A stretch of DNA of 32,797 nucleotides from an uncultured Bacteroidales bacterium (GTDB lineage: Bacteria > Bacteroidota > Bacteroidia > Bacteroidales > Muribaculaceae): NCBI GenBank assembly GCA_902779125.1, contig CACZAC010000035.1, positions 1-32,797 on the forward strand, read 5' to 3'. Below are positions 17,425 through 25,421 of this stretch, in pieces; the first letter of the stretch is position 1, and each line of letters opens with the position of its first letter. The notes beneath the pieces were generated by a model. That model was not told the origin of the DNA. It did not search any database and was given only the letters and a program-made list of their open reading frames with translations. The translations under genes and the position numbers were made by a program.

Positions 17425-17457
17425 AAAAAATGGCAACAGGGTTTTCCTGTTGCCATT
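17425..17457 (-). terminator. Rho-independent terminator after recQ
   Basis: Perfect 12-bp stem AATGGCAACAGG (17429-17440) / CCTGTTGCCATT (17446-17457) with a 5-nt loop. On the minus strand it runs directly into a T-rich tract (TTTTTTCTCC). It lies 24 nt downstream of the recQ stop. The rest of the 285-base gap up to the PpiC gene shows no convincing gene. Confidence 0.93.
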
Positions 17458-17480
17458 AGTACCTTAAGTATCACCTCATA

Positions 17481-19658
17481 TCAGTTGCCCATTTCGCTGA
17501 GGAACTTGATGCGGACGAGCCGGATTTCCTCCTCGGTGTAATCGTCGCCCAGTTCCTTCATCGCGGTTTCGATATCATCGGTATCACTCTCCTTGAAATA
17601 ATCAAAGATATCTTCCTCGATGTCGTTATCGATGGTCTCCTCGATGAAATAGGACACGTTGATTTTGGTTCCGCTGTAAACAATTGCCTCCAGTTCGTCG
17701 AGCAGCTCGCTAAATTCCATGTCCTTGCTCTCGGCCAAGGCATCGAGCGACACCTTTCGGTCGATGGCGGTGATGAGCTCAATCTTGTTTTTGCTCCTAT
17801 TGGCTACCGTGCGGACACGCATATCCTCGGGGCGTTCAATCTCGTTCTCATCGACATATTTCTTGATGAGGTCGATAAATTCCTGGCCGTAGCGCTTGGC
17901 TTTACCGGGACCCACACCGGGAATATTCTGCAATTCTTCGATTGAAATGGGATAGGTCGTTGCCATCGCATCGAGTGAAGGCTCCTGGAAGATGACATAG
18001 GTGGGCAGACCGTGCTGCTTGGCAATCTTGCGGCGCAGGTCCTTGAGGATGCTGAACAGCTGCGAGTCAACGGCTCCGCTGCCGCCGCCACGCAATTCCT
18101 CGTCAAGCATCTCGGTATATTCGTTGTCCTCCACTATCCAGAATTTCTCACGGCTCTCAAGGAAAGCCTTGCCCTTGGCGGTCACCTTGATGACGCCATA
18201 GTTCTCGATATCCTTCGACAGATAGTCACCGAAGACACCCTGACGTATCACGGCAAGCAGATACTTCTCGTCACGCTCATCGGCGCAGCCGAACACTTCC
18301 AGCTCGTTATGTTTGTAACCTTGGATTTCGTTGGTAGCGTCACCCATCATGACATGGGCAATATACTCGGGCTTGAAACGCTCACGCAGGGTGAGAATCG
18401 TCTCGATGGCAGCACGCAGGTCCTCGCTCGCCTCGACACGCTTCTTGGGCTTGAGGCAGTTATCGCAGTTGCCGCAGTTGTCACGATCATAGGTCTCACC
18501 GAAATAGTGGAGCAATGAACGGCGGCGGCACACCGACGACTCGGCGTAGTCGCGCGTCTCGAGCAGCAACTGCTTGCCGATTTCCTGCTCAGCAATAGGT
18601 TTGCCCTGCATGAACTTCTCGAGCTTGTCCAAATCCTTGCGGGAATAGAAGGTGATGCATTTGCCCTCACCGCCGTCGCGTCCGGCACGTCCCGTCTCCT
18701 GGTAATAACCCTCCAGACTCTTAGGAATGTCATAGTGGATGACAAACCTCACGTCGGGCTTATCGATACCCATACCGAATGCTATTGTTGCCACAATGAC
18801 ATCCACATCCTCGCTCAGGAAGGCATCCTGGTTAGCACTGCGCACGGAACTGTCCATACCGGCATGGTAGGGCAAAGCCTTAATGTCATTGAGACGCAAC
18901 ACCTCAGCCAATTCTTCAACTTTCTTACGGCTCAGACAGTAGATGATGCCTGATTTGCCCTCATTAGCCTTGATGAACTTGATGATTTCACGGTCCACGT
19001 CTTTGCTTTTGGGACGCACCTCGTAGTAGAGGTTGGGACGGTTGAACGACGACTTGAATACGGCAGCGTCGGTCATGCCCAGGTTCTTCTGGATATCATG
19101 CTGCACCTTGGGTGTCGCCGTCGCCGTCAAGGCGATAATAGGACGCACCCCGATGCGGTTAATGATGGGACGGATATTGCGGTACTCGGGTCGGAAATCA
19201 TGTCCCCACTCCGAGATACAGTGTGCCTCGTCAATGGCATAGAAGGAGATGGGCACATCCTTGAGGAAGGCGACATTCTCCTCCTTAGTAAGAGATTCGG
19301 GAGCCACATACAGCAACTTGGTACGGCCCTCGCGTACATCGTTTTTCACGGCTTCGATAGCCTGCTTGGTTAGCGATGAGTTCATGAAGTGGGCGATGCC
19401 GTCTTCCTCGCTGTAGCTGCGCATGGCATCGACCTGATTCTTCATCAGAGCAATAAGCGGTGAAATGACAATCGCGGTGCCCTCCATGAGTCGCGCGGGC
19501 AGCTGATAGCACAGTGACTTGCCGCCGCCGGTGGGCATGAGCACAAAGGTGTCACGCTCGGCCAACAAGTTTTCAATGATAGCTTCCTGATTGCCCTTGA
19601 ACATCTCAAAACCAAAGTACTCCTTCAGTGCCGATATCAACTTATTGTTTTTCGCCAT
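17481..19658 (-). CDS. recQ: ATP-dependent DNA helicase RecQ
   Basis: 725 residues, the usual length for Bacteroidales RecQ. RecA-like domain 1 has Walker A MPTGGGKSLCYQ (41-52) and Walker B with the aromatic-rich loop AIDEAHCISEWGHDFRPEY (DEAH at 143-146). Domain 2 has YCLSRKKVEELAE, ATIAFGMGIDKPDVRFVIH and QETGRAGRDG. The RQC zinc site is visible as C-RRRSLLHYFGE...CGNCDNC, followed by the winged helix. The HRDC domain (LFSILKDLRRKIAKQHG ... IPGVGPGKAKRYG) is present, then an acidic ~110-residue C-terminal extension typical of the phylum. It unwinds recombination and fork intermediates 3' to 5'. It follows clpX by 154 nt with its own promoter. Confidence 0.96.
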   Translation of the reverse strand: MAKNNKLISALKEYFGFEMFKGNQEAIIENLLAERDTFVLMPTGGGKSLCYQLPARLMEGTAIVISPLIALMKNQVDAMRSYSEEDGIAHFMNSSLTKQAIEAVKNDVREGRTKLLYVAPESLTKEENVAFLKDVPISFYAIDEAHCISEWGHDFRPEYRNIRPIINRIGVRPIIALTATATPKVQHDIQKNLGMTDAAVFKSSFNRPNLYYEVRPKSKDVDREIIKFIKANEGKSGIIYCLSRKKVEELAEVLRLNDIKALPYHAGMDSSVRSANQDAFLSEDVDVIVATIAFGMGIDKPDVRFVIHYDIPKSLEGYYQETGRAGRDGGEGKCITFYSRKDLDKLEKFMQGKPIAEQEIGKQLLLETRDYAESSVCRRRSLLHYFGETYDRDNCGNCDNCLKPKKRVEASEDLRAAIETILTLRERFKPEYIAHVMMGDATNEIQGYKHNELEVFGCADERDEKYLLAVIRQGVFGDYLSKDIENYGVIKVTAKGKAFLESREKFWIVEDNEYTEMLDEELRGGGSGAVDSQLFSILKDLRRKIAKQHGLPTYVIFQEPSLDAMATTYPISIEELQNIPGVGPGKAKRYGQEFIDLIKKYVDENEIERPEDMRVRTVANRSKNKIELITAIDRKVSLDALAESKDMEFSELLDELEAIVYSGTKINVSYFIEETIDNDIEEDIFDYFKESDTDDIETAMKELGDDYTEEEIRLVRIKFLSEMGN

Positions 19659-19689
19659 ATTAAGTAGGTTTAGGGTTTGAACGATTTCA

Positions 19690-19720
19690 CAAATATAGAA
19701 CTATTTTGTAAAACGGACAA
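19690..19720 (-). promoter_or_regulatory. Bacteroidetes-type promoter for recQ
   Basis: Minus-strand -7 box TATATTTG (19690-19697, exact TAnnTTTG) with TTG at 19718-19720 and a 20-nt spacer. The predicted start leaves a leader of about 25-30 nt before the recQ ATG. Confidence 0.85.
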
Positions 19721-19754
19721 TATATTTTGGAAAAATATTTTTTATTGTCTCTTA

Positions 19755-19784
19755 ACGCCCCTGCCTATTTCGGCAGCAAGGGCG
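19755..19784 (-). terminator. Candidate hairpin after clpX
   Basis: On the minus strand CGCCC-TTG-CTGCC (19784-19772) can pair with GGCAGGGGCG (19764-19755), a 10-bp GC-rich stem with a 3-nt bulge. It is followed by TTAAGAG rather than a T-run, so it may only attenuate. Confidence 0.45.
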
Positions 19785-19812
19785 GTTTCACAACGGTCAG
19801 TTTGACGCTGTA

Positions 19813-21060
19813 TCAGAGGCTTTTTCCCAAAATGTCAAAATTGGACTTCTCCAATTGCTGTTGAGCGAACTCACGGGTGAGTACAAAGCGTTTCTCGGTC
19901 ATGCCGGGCGCCATATACATCACATCTATCATTATGGTCTCGAACAGGCTGCGCAGGCCACGTGCACCGAGTTTGTACTCGATAGACTTGTCCACAATAT
20001 AGCCCAGCACGTCATCATCGATGACCAATTCCACGCCATCCATCTCGAGCAGTTTCTTGTACTGGCGCACGATGGCGTTTTTGGGCTCGGTCAGGATTCG
20101 CATGAGCGCATCGCGGTCCAGGGGCTCCAGGTTGGTGAGAATGGGCAGACGACCGATAATCTCGGGGATAAGTCCATAGCTGCGTAAGTCCTGGGGGGCT
20201 ACGAAGTGCAGCAGTTTGTCACGGTCACTCTTGCTCACGTGGCTCTCAACGCCGAATCCCACGACCTGTGTGTTCAGACGCTGGGCGATTTTACGTTCGA
20301 TGCCTTCAAAAGCACCGCCACAGATGAACAGGATGTTTTTGGTATCCACTGCAATCATCTTCTGCTCGGGATGCTTGCGGCCGCCTTGCGGCGGCACATT
20401 GACCACGGAGCCTTCGAGCAACTTCAACAGACCTTGCTGCACACCCTCGCCACTCACGTCACGCGTGATAGAGGGATTGTCACCCTTGCGGGCAATTTTG
20501 TCAATCTCGTCAATGAAGACGATGCCCCGCTCGGTTTCCTCGACGTTATAGTCACATGCCGCCAGCAGCCTGGTCAGCAGGCTCTCGATGTCCTCGCCAA
20601 CATAGCCGGCCTCGGTGAGCACCGTGGCGTCAACAATGGCAAAGGGCACTTTCAGCATGCGGGCAATAGTCTTAGCCAGCAGGGTTTTGCCTGTACCTGT
20701 CGGTCCCACGATGATGATATTACTCTTCTCGATGTCAATATCATCGTCATGACTCTGGTTCAGACGCTTGTAGTGGTTATAGACAGCGACCGAGAGGTAA
20801 CGCTTGGCTGTCTCCTGGCCTATGACATACTGGTCCAGATAAGCCTTGATTTCCTCAGGCTTGGGCAACGTGTCCATGTCGAGGTCGGTCAGTTTGGCCT
20901 TGGCCATCTGGTGCAGGTATTCATGGGACAACTCGACTGCACGCTCGGCGCACTCGTTGCAGATGCAGCCGTTCATGCCCGGCAGCATCAGCTCTACCTC
21001 GCGGTCACTGCGACCGCAGAAACTGCAATATAATGTGCTGTTCTCCTTCTTTTTAGCCAT
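19813..21060 (-). CDS. clpX: ATP-dependent Clp protease ATPase subunit ClpX
   Basis: 415 residues. The N-terminal zinc-binding domain has YCSFCGRS ... CICNECAER (four Cys). AAA+ module: Walker A GPTGTGKTLLAKT, Walker B IVFIDEIDKIARK, pore loop GYVGED, sensor 1 FICGGAF and the RKH-type loop region GGRKHPEQK. Sensor 2 lies in YKLGARGLRSLFE. The IGF-type ClpP-docking loop appears as VVGFGVE. It unfolds tagged substrates and feeds them to ClpP. It starts 3 nt after the clpP stop, so the two are co-transcribed and probably translationally coupled. Confidence 0.97.
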   Translation of the reverse strand: MAKKKENSTLYCSFCGRSDREVELMLPGMNGCICNECAERAVELSHEYLHQMAKAKLTDLDMDTLPKPEEIKAYLDQYVIGQETAKRYLSVAVYNHYKRLNQSHDDDIDIEKSNIIIVGPTGTGKTLLAKTIARMLKVPFAIVDATVLTEAGYVGEDIESLLTRLLAACDYNVEETERGIVFIDEIDKIARKGDNPSITRDVSGEGVQQGLLKLLEGSVVNVPPQGGRKHPEQKMIAVDTKNILFICGGAFEGIERKIAQRLNTQVVGFGVESHVSKSDRDKLLHFVAPQDLRSYGLIPEIIGRLPILTNLEPLDRDALMRILTEPKNAIVRQYKKLLEMDGVELVIDDDVLGYIVDKSIEYKLGARGLRSLFETIMIDVMYMAPGMTEKRFVLTREFAQQQLEKSNFDILGKSL

Positions 21061-21063
21061 GGC

Positions 21064-21774
21064 TTATTTCTCCTCGGTTGAGTCCACGGCAGGGGTTGAA
21101 GCGGGTGCTTCACGCACGAGCACCTTATCAATCATACCATATTCCTTGGCCTCGGCAGCGGTCATCCAATAGTCGCGGTCACTGTCGGCATAGACCTTGT
21201 CGTAGGGCTGGCCCGAGTGGTCGCTGATGATGGTATAAAGTTCCTGCTTGAGCTTGAGAATCTCGCGCGAGGTAATCTCGATATCCGAAGCCTGGCCGCT
21301 GATGCCGCCCATCGGCTGGTGAATCATCACACGGCTGTGCTTGAGGGCAAAGCGCTTGTCCTTCTGGCCTGCAACAAGCAATACAGCAGCCATCGATGCC
21401 GCCATACCGGTGCAAATCGTCGAGACGTCGCTCTGGATGTACTGCATCGTGTCATAGATGCCCAGGCCGGCATAGACCGAGCCACCAGGCGAGTTGATAT
21501 ACAACGAGATATCCTTGCCGGGGTCACAACTGTCAAGGTAAAGCAGCTGGGCCTGGATGACATTGGCGGTATAGTCATCAACCTGAGTTCCCAGGAAGAT
21601 GATACGGTCCATCATCAGTCGCGAGAACACGTCGAGCTGAGTGACGTTGAGCTTACGCTCCTCCATGATGGTCGGAGAGATATAGTTGTTGGACACGCCG
21701 GCAGCGAACTGGTCAAGAGCCAATCCGTTCATGCCGAGATGATGCACTGCAAATTTTCTGAAATCGTTTTCCAT
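21064..21774 (-). CDS. clpP: ATP-dependent Clp protease proteolytic subunit ClpP
   Basis: 236 residues from the ATG at 21774 ([20 protein letters not shown]). A longer reading to a TTG at 21813 exists but would put the start codon inside the -7 promoter box, so the ATG is chosen. Catalytic triad: Ser127 in [12 protein letters not shown], His152 in VMIHQPMGG, Asp201 in SDRDYWMTA. Oxyanion and handle motifs SPGGSVYAG are intact. It forms the tetradecameric peptidase partnered by ClpX, encoded immediately downstream; the trigger factor gene lies upstream, the usual tig-clpP-clpX order. Confidence 0.97.
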   Translation of the reverse strand: MENDFRKFAVHHLGMNGLALDQFAAGVSNNYISPTIMEERKLNVTQLDVFSRLMMDRIIFLGTQVDDYTANVIQAQLLYLDSCDPGKDISLYINSPGGSVYAGLGIYDTMQYIQSDVSTICTGMAASMAAVLLVAGQKDKRFALKHSRVMIHQPMGGISGQASDIEITSREILKLKQELYTIISDHSGQPYDKVYADSDRDYWMTAAEAKEYGMIDKVLVREAPASTPAVDSTEEK

Positions 21775-21810
21775 AAATCTAAATAATAGGTGTTTAAAAA
21801 AATTTTTGTT

Positions 21811-21818
21811 CAAAGATA
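21811..21818 (-). promoter_or_regulatory. -7 box for clpPX
   Basis: TATCTTTG on the minus strand matches TAnnTTTG exactly and lies 37 nt upstream of the clpP ATG. The expected TTG 19-21 nt further upstream is not clear; the region there is an A/G-rich tract. Confidence 0.6.
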
Positions 21819-21939
21819 TAATTTTTTTCTCATTCTAACGACAGATGAAACCACTTTTTTTCATCTTTTCATCTTTTTTGATTTCTTCTGAAGCAAAAAC
21901 CGCGCCAACAGACATATTGTCAGTCCCAGGGCACAGCAA

Positions 21940-21975
21940 AACGAAAAGCAGGGTCGGCACTACGGCCTACCCTGC
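21940..21975 (-). terminator. Terminator after tig
   Basis: Minus-strand GCAGGGT (21975-21969) pairs with ACCCTGC (21954-21948), with an inner GGC/GCC pair extending the stem, then TTTTCGTTTT. It lies 35 nt past the tig stop and separates it from clpP. Confidence 0.85.
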
Positions 21976-22009
21976 CCCTCTCTTGCAATGATTGATGTCG
22001 GGGAGATAA

Positions 22010-23380
22010 TTACTTCTGCTCTGCCTCGTAAAGCTTGCGGAAGTCCTCTACGCTGATGGTCTTCTCGTTGACCTTAACGGCCTCCTTGACAGCAGCATAG
22101 AACTTGTTGTCGATGGCGTGCTCGTGAATCATGTCACGGGTATGTTCATCCTGCATGAAGCGCTCAGCCTGCTGACGAACAAGGTCCTCAGGTGCGTTGT
22201 AGATGCCATACTGCGACAGCTGCTGCTGGGCGAAGATAAAGGCGGCGGTATCAACATCCTCCTTCTCAATCTTGATGCCCAGTTCCTGAGCCAGATAGTC
22301 CTTGACAAGCTGCCAACGCAACTGCTCGAACATGTCCTTAGCCTCCTCATCGGTGACCTCGGTGTTCTCCTTCTGGTCCTGCTCACGGCGCAACTTGAGG
22401 AAGCGCTTCAGGAACTCCTCGGGCAAGGGCAGTTCACCGGCCTTTTCGGTGAGGATGCGCTTGGCGTCAACGGTGAAGCGGTAGTTGCTCTCGGGCACGT
22501 TGGCACGCTGAATCATCTCACGAACTGCCTCACGGAATGCGGCCTCATCCTTGACCTCGGTCTCGGTGCCAAGAACGCCCTTGAAGAACTCCTCGTTCAT
22601 CTCGGCCTCCTGGTTGACCTTGATTTCCTCGATGGTCACGCGGAAGTCGCTCTTCACGTCGGCCTGGCTGCGGTCCACGTTCAACAGGGCTGCCAGCTCG
22701 GCGATGTTGCCACCGTTGGCCTTGTGGGGGTTGAAGACGAAGGTGTCACCCACCTTGACGCCGACAAACTTAGCGGCCTCTTCCTCGTCGGTGAGGTATC
22801 GGGGCGAAATCACGGTACGCTCCACCTTGATGCCGTCTTCCTTGTCGTTGCCCTGCTCGTCGAGCTCAATCATCGAGCCACGCAGCATCGACTCCTTGTC
22901 GCTCACCTCGCCGTCAACGAGGGTGCCCAGGCGCTTGCGGTCGTGGGCAATGGCGTCATCGACCATCTGGTCGGTCACCTCAATATTGTAATAGGGAACA
23001 TTGATGCGCTTGTTCAACTTGAGCTCAATGGCAGGAGCCATACCCAGGTCAAACTTAAACGCCATCTCCTCATCGTTCATGATGTCCACCTTGGTGTCCT
23101 CGTTGGGAAGAGGCTCGCCCAGGATGTGAAGGTTATTCTCGCGGATATAATCATACATGGCCTTGCCCACCTTGCGGTCCACCACATCGGCGGTCACGCT
23201 GGGGCCGTAAAACTTCATCAGCAGGTTTTTGGGGGCCTTGCCGGGGCGGAAGCCCTTCAACGGGTGACGCACGCCCATCTGTGCCACTTCCTTGTTCACA
23301 TCAGCGGCAAAATCTTCTCTCTTAATGTCAACGGTGAGCAGTCCGTTCACCGCGTCAATCTGTTCAAAACTTACGTTCAT
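22010..23380 (-). CDS. tig: Trigger factor (ribosome-associated chaperone)
   Basis: 456 residues from the ATG at 23380 (MNVSFEQIDAVNGLLTVDIK). An in-frame upstream start at 23419 gives 13 extra residues unlike the family and lies close to the promoter, so it is rejected. The ribosome-docking signature GFRPGKAP is at 43-50. The middle PPIase-like domain is the divergent Bacteroidetes form, and the C-terminal helical arms run from ~270 to the end (PLPEEFLKRFLKLRREQDQK is a typical arm segment). It binds nascent chains at the tunnel exit near L23. It has its own promoter and terminator. Confidence 0.95.
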   Translation of the reverse strand: MNVSFEQIDAVNGLLTVDIKREDFAADVNKEVAQMGVRHPLKGFRPGKAPKNLLMKFYGPSVTADVVDRKVGKAMYDYIRENNLHILGEPLPNEDTKVDIMNDEEMAFKFDLGMAPAIELKLNKRINVPYYNIEVTDQMVDDAIAHDRKRLGTLVDGEVSDKESMLRGSMIELDEQGNDKEDGIKVERTVISPRYLTDEEEAAKFVGVKVGDTFVFNPHKANGGNIAELAALLNVDRSQADVKSDFRVTIEEIKVNQEAEMNEEFFKGVLGTETEVKDEAAFREAVREMIQRANVPESNYRFTVDAKRILTEKAGELPLPEEFLKRFLKLRREQDQKENTEVTDEEAKDMFEQLRWQLVKDYLAQELGIKIEKEDVDTAAFIFAQQQLSQYGIYNAPEDLVRQQAERFMQDEHTRDMIHEHAIDNKFYAAVKEAVKVNEKTISVEDFRKLYEAEQK

Positions 23381-23429
23381 TACTTGTTTATTATTGTATG
23401 ATAAATGTTTAATTCTCAAAAAACGGCTG

Positions 23430-23460
23430 CAAAGGTACTACTTTTACCACGATAAGCAAA
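23430..23460 (-). promoter_or_regulatory. Bacteroidetes-type promoter for tig
   Basis: Minus-strand TACCTTTG (23430-23437) with TTTG at 23457-23460 and a 19-nt spacer. It leaves a leader of about 40-45 nt to the ATG at 23380, which supports the shorter tig start. Confidence 0.87.
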
Positions 23461-23497
23461 ATTTAACCGCCACTTTTTTAATAAAGAAAACAATAAA

Positions 23498-23549
23498 TAC
23501 AATAAAATACAACTATTATCTGACAACCAGACAATTGTATTTTATTGTA
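23498..23549 (-). terminator. AT-rich 15-bp hairpin between ECF sigma gene and tig promoter
   Basis: TACAATAAAATACAA (23498-23512) and TTGTATTTTATTGTA (23535-23549) are perfect reverse complements with a 22-nt loop. Read on the minus strand the second arm continues into TTTATTGTTTTCTTT, so it may terminate sigma-factor transcripts despite its low GC. Confidence 0.6.
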
Positions 23550-23590
23550 CTTACTGCTTCCTTGAGTGACGCTCCAGTCGGCGACAGGTG

Positions 23591-24181
23591 TTACATTGTG
23601 AGGGCGATATTGTACTCCTCGGCCATGCGGCGCATGTTGAGGATTGCGTAACGCATGCGGCCCAACGCCGTGTTGATGCTCACACCGGTGGTGTCGGCAA
23701 TCTCCTTGAAACTCATGTTCTTGTAGTAACGCATGATGAGCACTTCACGCTGGTTGTCGGGCAAGGCCCTCACAAGGCGACGCACATCATTGTGAATCTG
23801 CGACATCACGAGGTCGTCCTCGGTGGTACTTTGGGCCAGTTCCTTACGGTTCAGGATGTTGATTTCGTCATCATCGGTTGACTGCAGGTTCTCGGCCTTG
23901 GTCTGGCGGAAGTAGTCGATGACCAGGTTATGGGCTATACGTGTAATCCATGCCGAGAAGTGGCCGTTCTCCACATAACGTCCTTGCTTGATGGTCGTGA
24001 TGACCTTGACAAAGGTATCCTGGAAAATATCGTCGGCATGCTCAGCGTTTTTCACCGAGTGATATATATACATGTAAATTCGGTCCTTGTGACGCTCCAG
24101 GAGCTCATCAAAGGCCTCGTTCTTGCCATCGACATACAGCGATATCAGTTGCTCATCGCTCTTGTCCTTGTATATCTTCAT
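23591..24181 (-). CDS. ECF-family RNA polymerase sigma-70 factor
   Basis: 196 residues. Sigma region 2 (FDELLERHKDRIYMYIYHSV ... ADDIFQDTFVKVITTI) and the region 2.3/2.4 helix (FSAWITRIAHNLVIDYFRQ) recognise the -10-type element. An acidic spacer rich in Asp/Glu separates region 4 (LPDNQREVLIMRYYKNMSFK ... GVSINTALGRMRYAILNMRR), a helix-turn-helix for the upstream element. No anti-sigma gene flanks it: upstream on the same strand is the YtxH/holin cluster, downstream is tig. So it is either controlled by expression or by an unlinked partner. It has an exact TATATTTG promoter and a long leader of about 110 nt. Confidence 0.94.
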   Translation of the reverse strand: MKIYKDKSDEQLISLYVDGKNEAFDELLERHKDRIYMYIYHSVKNAEHADDIFQDTFVKVITTIKQGRYVENGHFSAWITRIAHNLVIDYFRQTKAENLQSTDDDEINILNRKELAQSTTEDDLVMSQIHNDVRRLVRALPDNQREVLIMRYYKNMSFKEIADTTGVSINTALGRMRYAILNMRRMAEEYNIALTM

Positions 24182-24299
24182 TACTTATCAGTTATTGGTC
24201 AATAGGAGTAATGTTTGTCGATAGGCAGTATTTCTTTTTAGTTATTTATTATCATTAAATTATTAACACTCGGATAGAAATCGCTTTGATTTCAGGCTG

Positions 24300-24329
24300 C
24301 AAATATAGGAAAAATCAAAAAAACAACAA
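24300..24329 (-). promoter_or_regulatory. Bacteroidetes-type promoter for the ECF sigma gene
   Basis: Minus-strand TATATTTG (24300-24307) with TTG at 24327-24329 and a 19-nt spacer inside a T-rich tract. The start lies over 100 nt before the ATG at 24181, leaving an AT-rich leader of unknown function. Confidence 0.75.
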
Positions 24330-24392
24330 TTTTTTTTAAAAAAAAAGTGACTTTTTTCCCTTAAAAACGCAATAAAACGGCCCAAAAATGCG

Positions 24393-24647
24393 TTAACGGG
24401 CATCACGACGGCGCCGACGACGCGTGTTGCGCAGGCCTATAATCCACCTAGCGACCCTGAAACCCAGCAACACATAATCGGCGGTCTTCAAGTGCGAAAC
24501 CGTCTCGGGGCTGAACATGAGGGCACGGACGCCATTGTTGGCGATATTGCTTCTCACGCCATCAATATTGTTCTGCATAGATGCACGGCCCAACTCGCGC
24601 CTGACGAGGGCCTTGCCACGGGCGCGTCGCAGGTCATCGAGCGTCAT
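24393..24647 (-). CDS. Small conserved-cluster protein with Arg-rich C terminus
   Basis: 84 residues from ATG at 24647 (MTLDDLRRARGKALVRRELG). The start overlaps the holin-like gene stop as ATGA, so the short form is preferred over the longer open frame that runs antisense-free through the holin gene in another frame. A helical N-terminal half is followed by a mildly hydrophobic segment (TADYVLLGFRVARWIIGL) and a tail of six consecutive Arg. I do not recognise a family. In Bacteroides a small protein of this kind usually follows the YtxH and holin-like genes, so it is probably a membrane-peripheral partner of that cluster. Confidence 0.7.
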   Translation of the reverse strand: MTLDDLRRARGKALVRRELGRASMQNNIDGVRSNIANNGVRALMFSPETVSHLKTADYVLLGFRVARWIIGLRNTRRRRRRDAR

Positions 24648-25030
24648 GCCAGGCCAACTATCGGGAGCATCAGGAGTGGCGACGGGATGCTGACGCGGGG
24701 TTGCATCCTGAGTATTGCAAAGCGCGCCACGGGATCCACGATTAGCTGCCTCTTGAACGCAAACACGACAAGCAGCAGGACCAGCAACACGGCGGCAGCA
24801 ATCAGATGGGCACCCCACGAACAACCCATGGCTTCGGCGAGCACGCCCACCAGTGCAGTGAACAGATGGTGAAGCACAAAGGTGCAGATGATGATGACCA
24901 CTGCTACAAATGCCACTGCCGACAACAGTACGGCCAGTTTCTCGACTGCAGTGAGCTTGGTGTAGTCCCATTCCAGCGAGAAGTACTTGCGAGCCTCAGC
25001 GAACAGCTTTTTATAATCTATATCGTTCAT
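24644..25030 (-). CDS. Holin-like (phage holin superfamily/DUF1469-type) membrane protein
   Basis: 128 residues with two strong transmembrane helices, about 30-58 (LAVLLSAVAFVAVVIIICTFV) and 72-93 (HLIAAAVLLVLLLVVFAF), joined by a short loop with HHLF and AMGCSWGA. The soluble N terminus is YKKLFAEARKYFSLEWDYTK, as in chromosomal 'phage holin family' proteins. Despite the name these are stress-linked envelope proteins rather than phage lysis genes, and no phage gene is nearby. It lies 166 nt downstream of the YtxH pair, beyond a hairpin, and overlaps the next small gene by 4 nt. Confidence 0.82.
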   Translation of the reverse strand: MNDIDYKKLFAEARKYFSLEWDYTKLTAVEKLAVLLSAVAFVAVVIIICTFVLHHLFTALVGVLAEAMGCSWGAHLIAAAVLLVLLLVVFAFKRQLIVDPVARFAILRMQPRVSIPSPLLMLPIVGLA

Positions 25031-25148
25031 ACATTCAATTCAAGCCCGCTTTACGCGTCCTTGAGGATTATTTGAGTTAGAGTTTCGGGAGATAGAGTCG
25101 TCCTTTATCTCCTTTTTAATATCTCGCTGACAACAACACGCTTGGCAG

Positions 25149-25176
25149 CAGGCAGTGTCATGTGTGACACTGCCTG
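25149..25176. other. Perfect 12-bp palindrome between YtxH and holin-like genes
   Basis: CAGGCAGTGTCA (25149-25160) and TGACACTGCCTG (25165-25176) are perfect inverted copies with a 4-nt loop. It lies 21 nt past the second YtxH gene. On the minus strand no T-run follows (CTGCCAAGCG), so it is not a standard terminator; it may stabilise or partially terminate the mRNA, or bind a dimeric protein. Confidence 0.75.
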
Positions 25177-25196
25177 TCTGTCAGGGTGTTATTTTG

Positions 25197-25394
25197 TCAG
25201 TCCTCGATTTGGGCGCTGATCTGCTTCACCAGCTGTTCTACCTCGTCGTCGCTGAAGTCGATGCCGTTCTTCTTGAGCATCTCCTTGATGCGGGAACGCA
25301 GGTCAGAACCCTTCTCGGGAGCAAACAGGATAGCAGCCGATGCACCTACCAGTGCACCACCCAGGAATGCATATAATAAACTTAATCCTTTCAT
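25197..25394 (-). CDS. YtxH-domain small envelope/stress protein (paralogue 2)
   Basis: 65 residues. One N-terminal membrane helix rich in Gly/Ala (LLYAFLGGALVGASAAILF) is followed by the YtxH signature LFAPEKGSDLRSRI and an acidic helical tail (FSDDEVEQLVKQISAQIED). YtxH proteins are general stress proteins in Firmicutes and membrane-associated in Bacteroidetes; molecular function is not known. It lies 27 nt after a paralogous gene of the same layout. Confidence 0.88.
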   Translation of the reverse strand: MKGLSLLYAFLGGALVGASAAILFAPEKGSDLRSRIKEMLKKNGIDFSDDEVEQLVKQISAQIED

Positions 25395-25421
25395 TGTCTC
25401 AAAATGTTGTTTAACAGGTTA

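Noticed and set aside
17224-17436. 70-residue minus-strand frame with a hydrophobic stretch in the recQ-PpiC gap
   Set aside because: It begins with a TTG inside the stem of the recQ terminator, has a Cys-rich unlikely N terminus and no start signal.
22118-23401. Long plus-strand open frame opposite tig
   Set aside because: Leu/Val/His-rich shadow of trigger factor; extends across the tig promoter.
24644-25030. Holin-like gene as a prophage marker
   Set aside because: No integrase, structural or lysis genes nearby; the YtxH/holin-like pairing is a chromosomal cluster in Bacteroidales.
25088-25112. GGAGATA/TATCTCC stem followed by TTTTT on the plus strand
   Set aside because: Looks like a plus-strand terminator, but no plus-strand gene precedes it; only 7 bp, so probably chance or a small leader hairpin of the holin-like mRNA.
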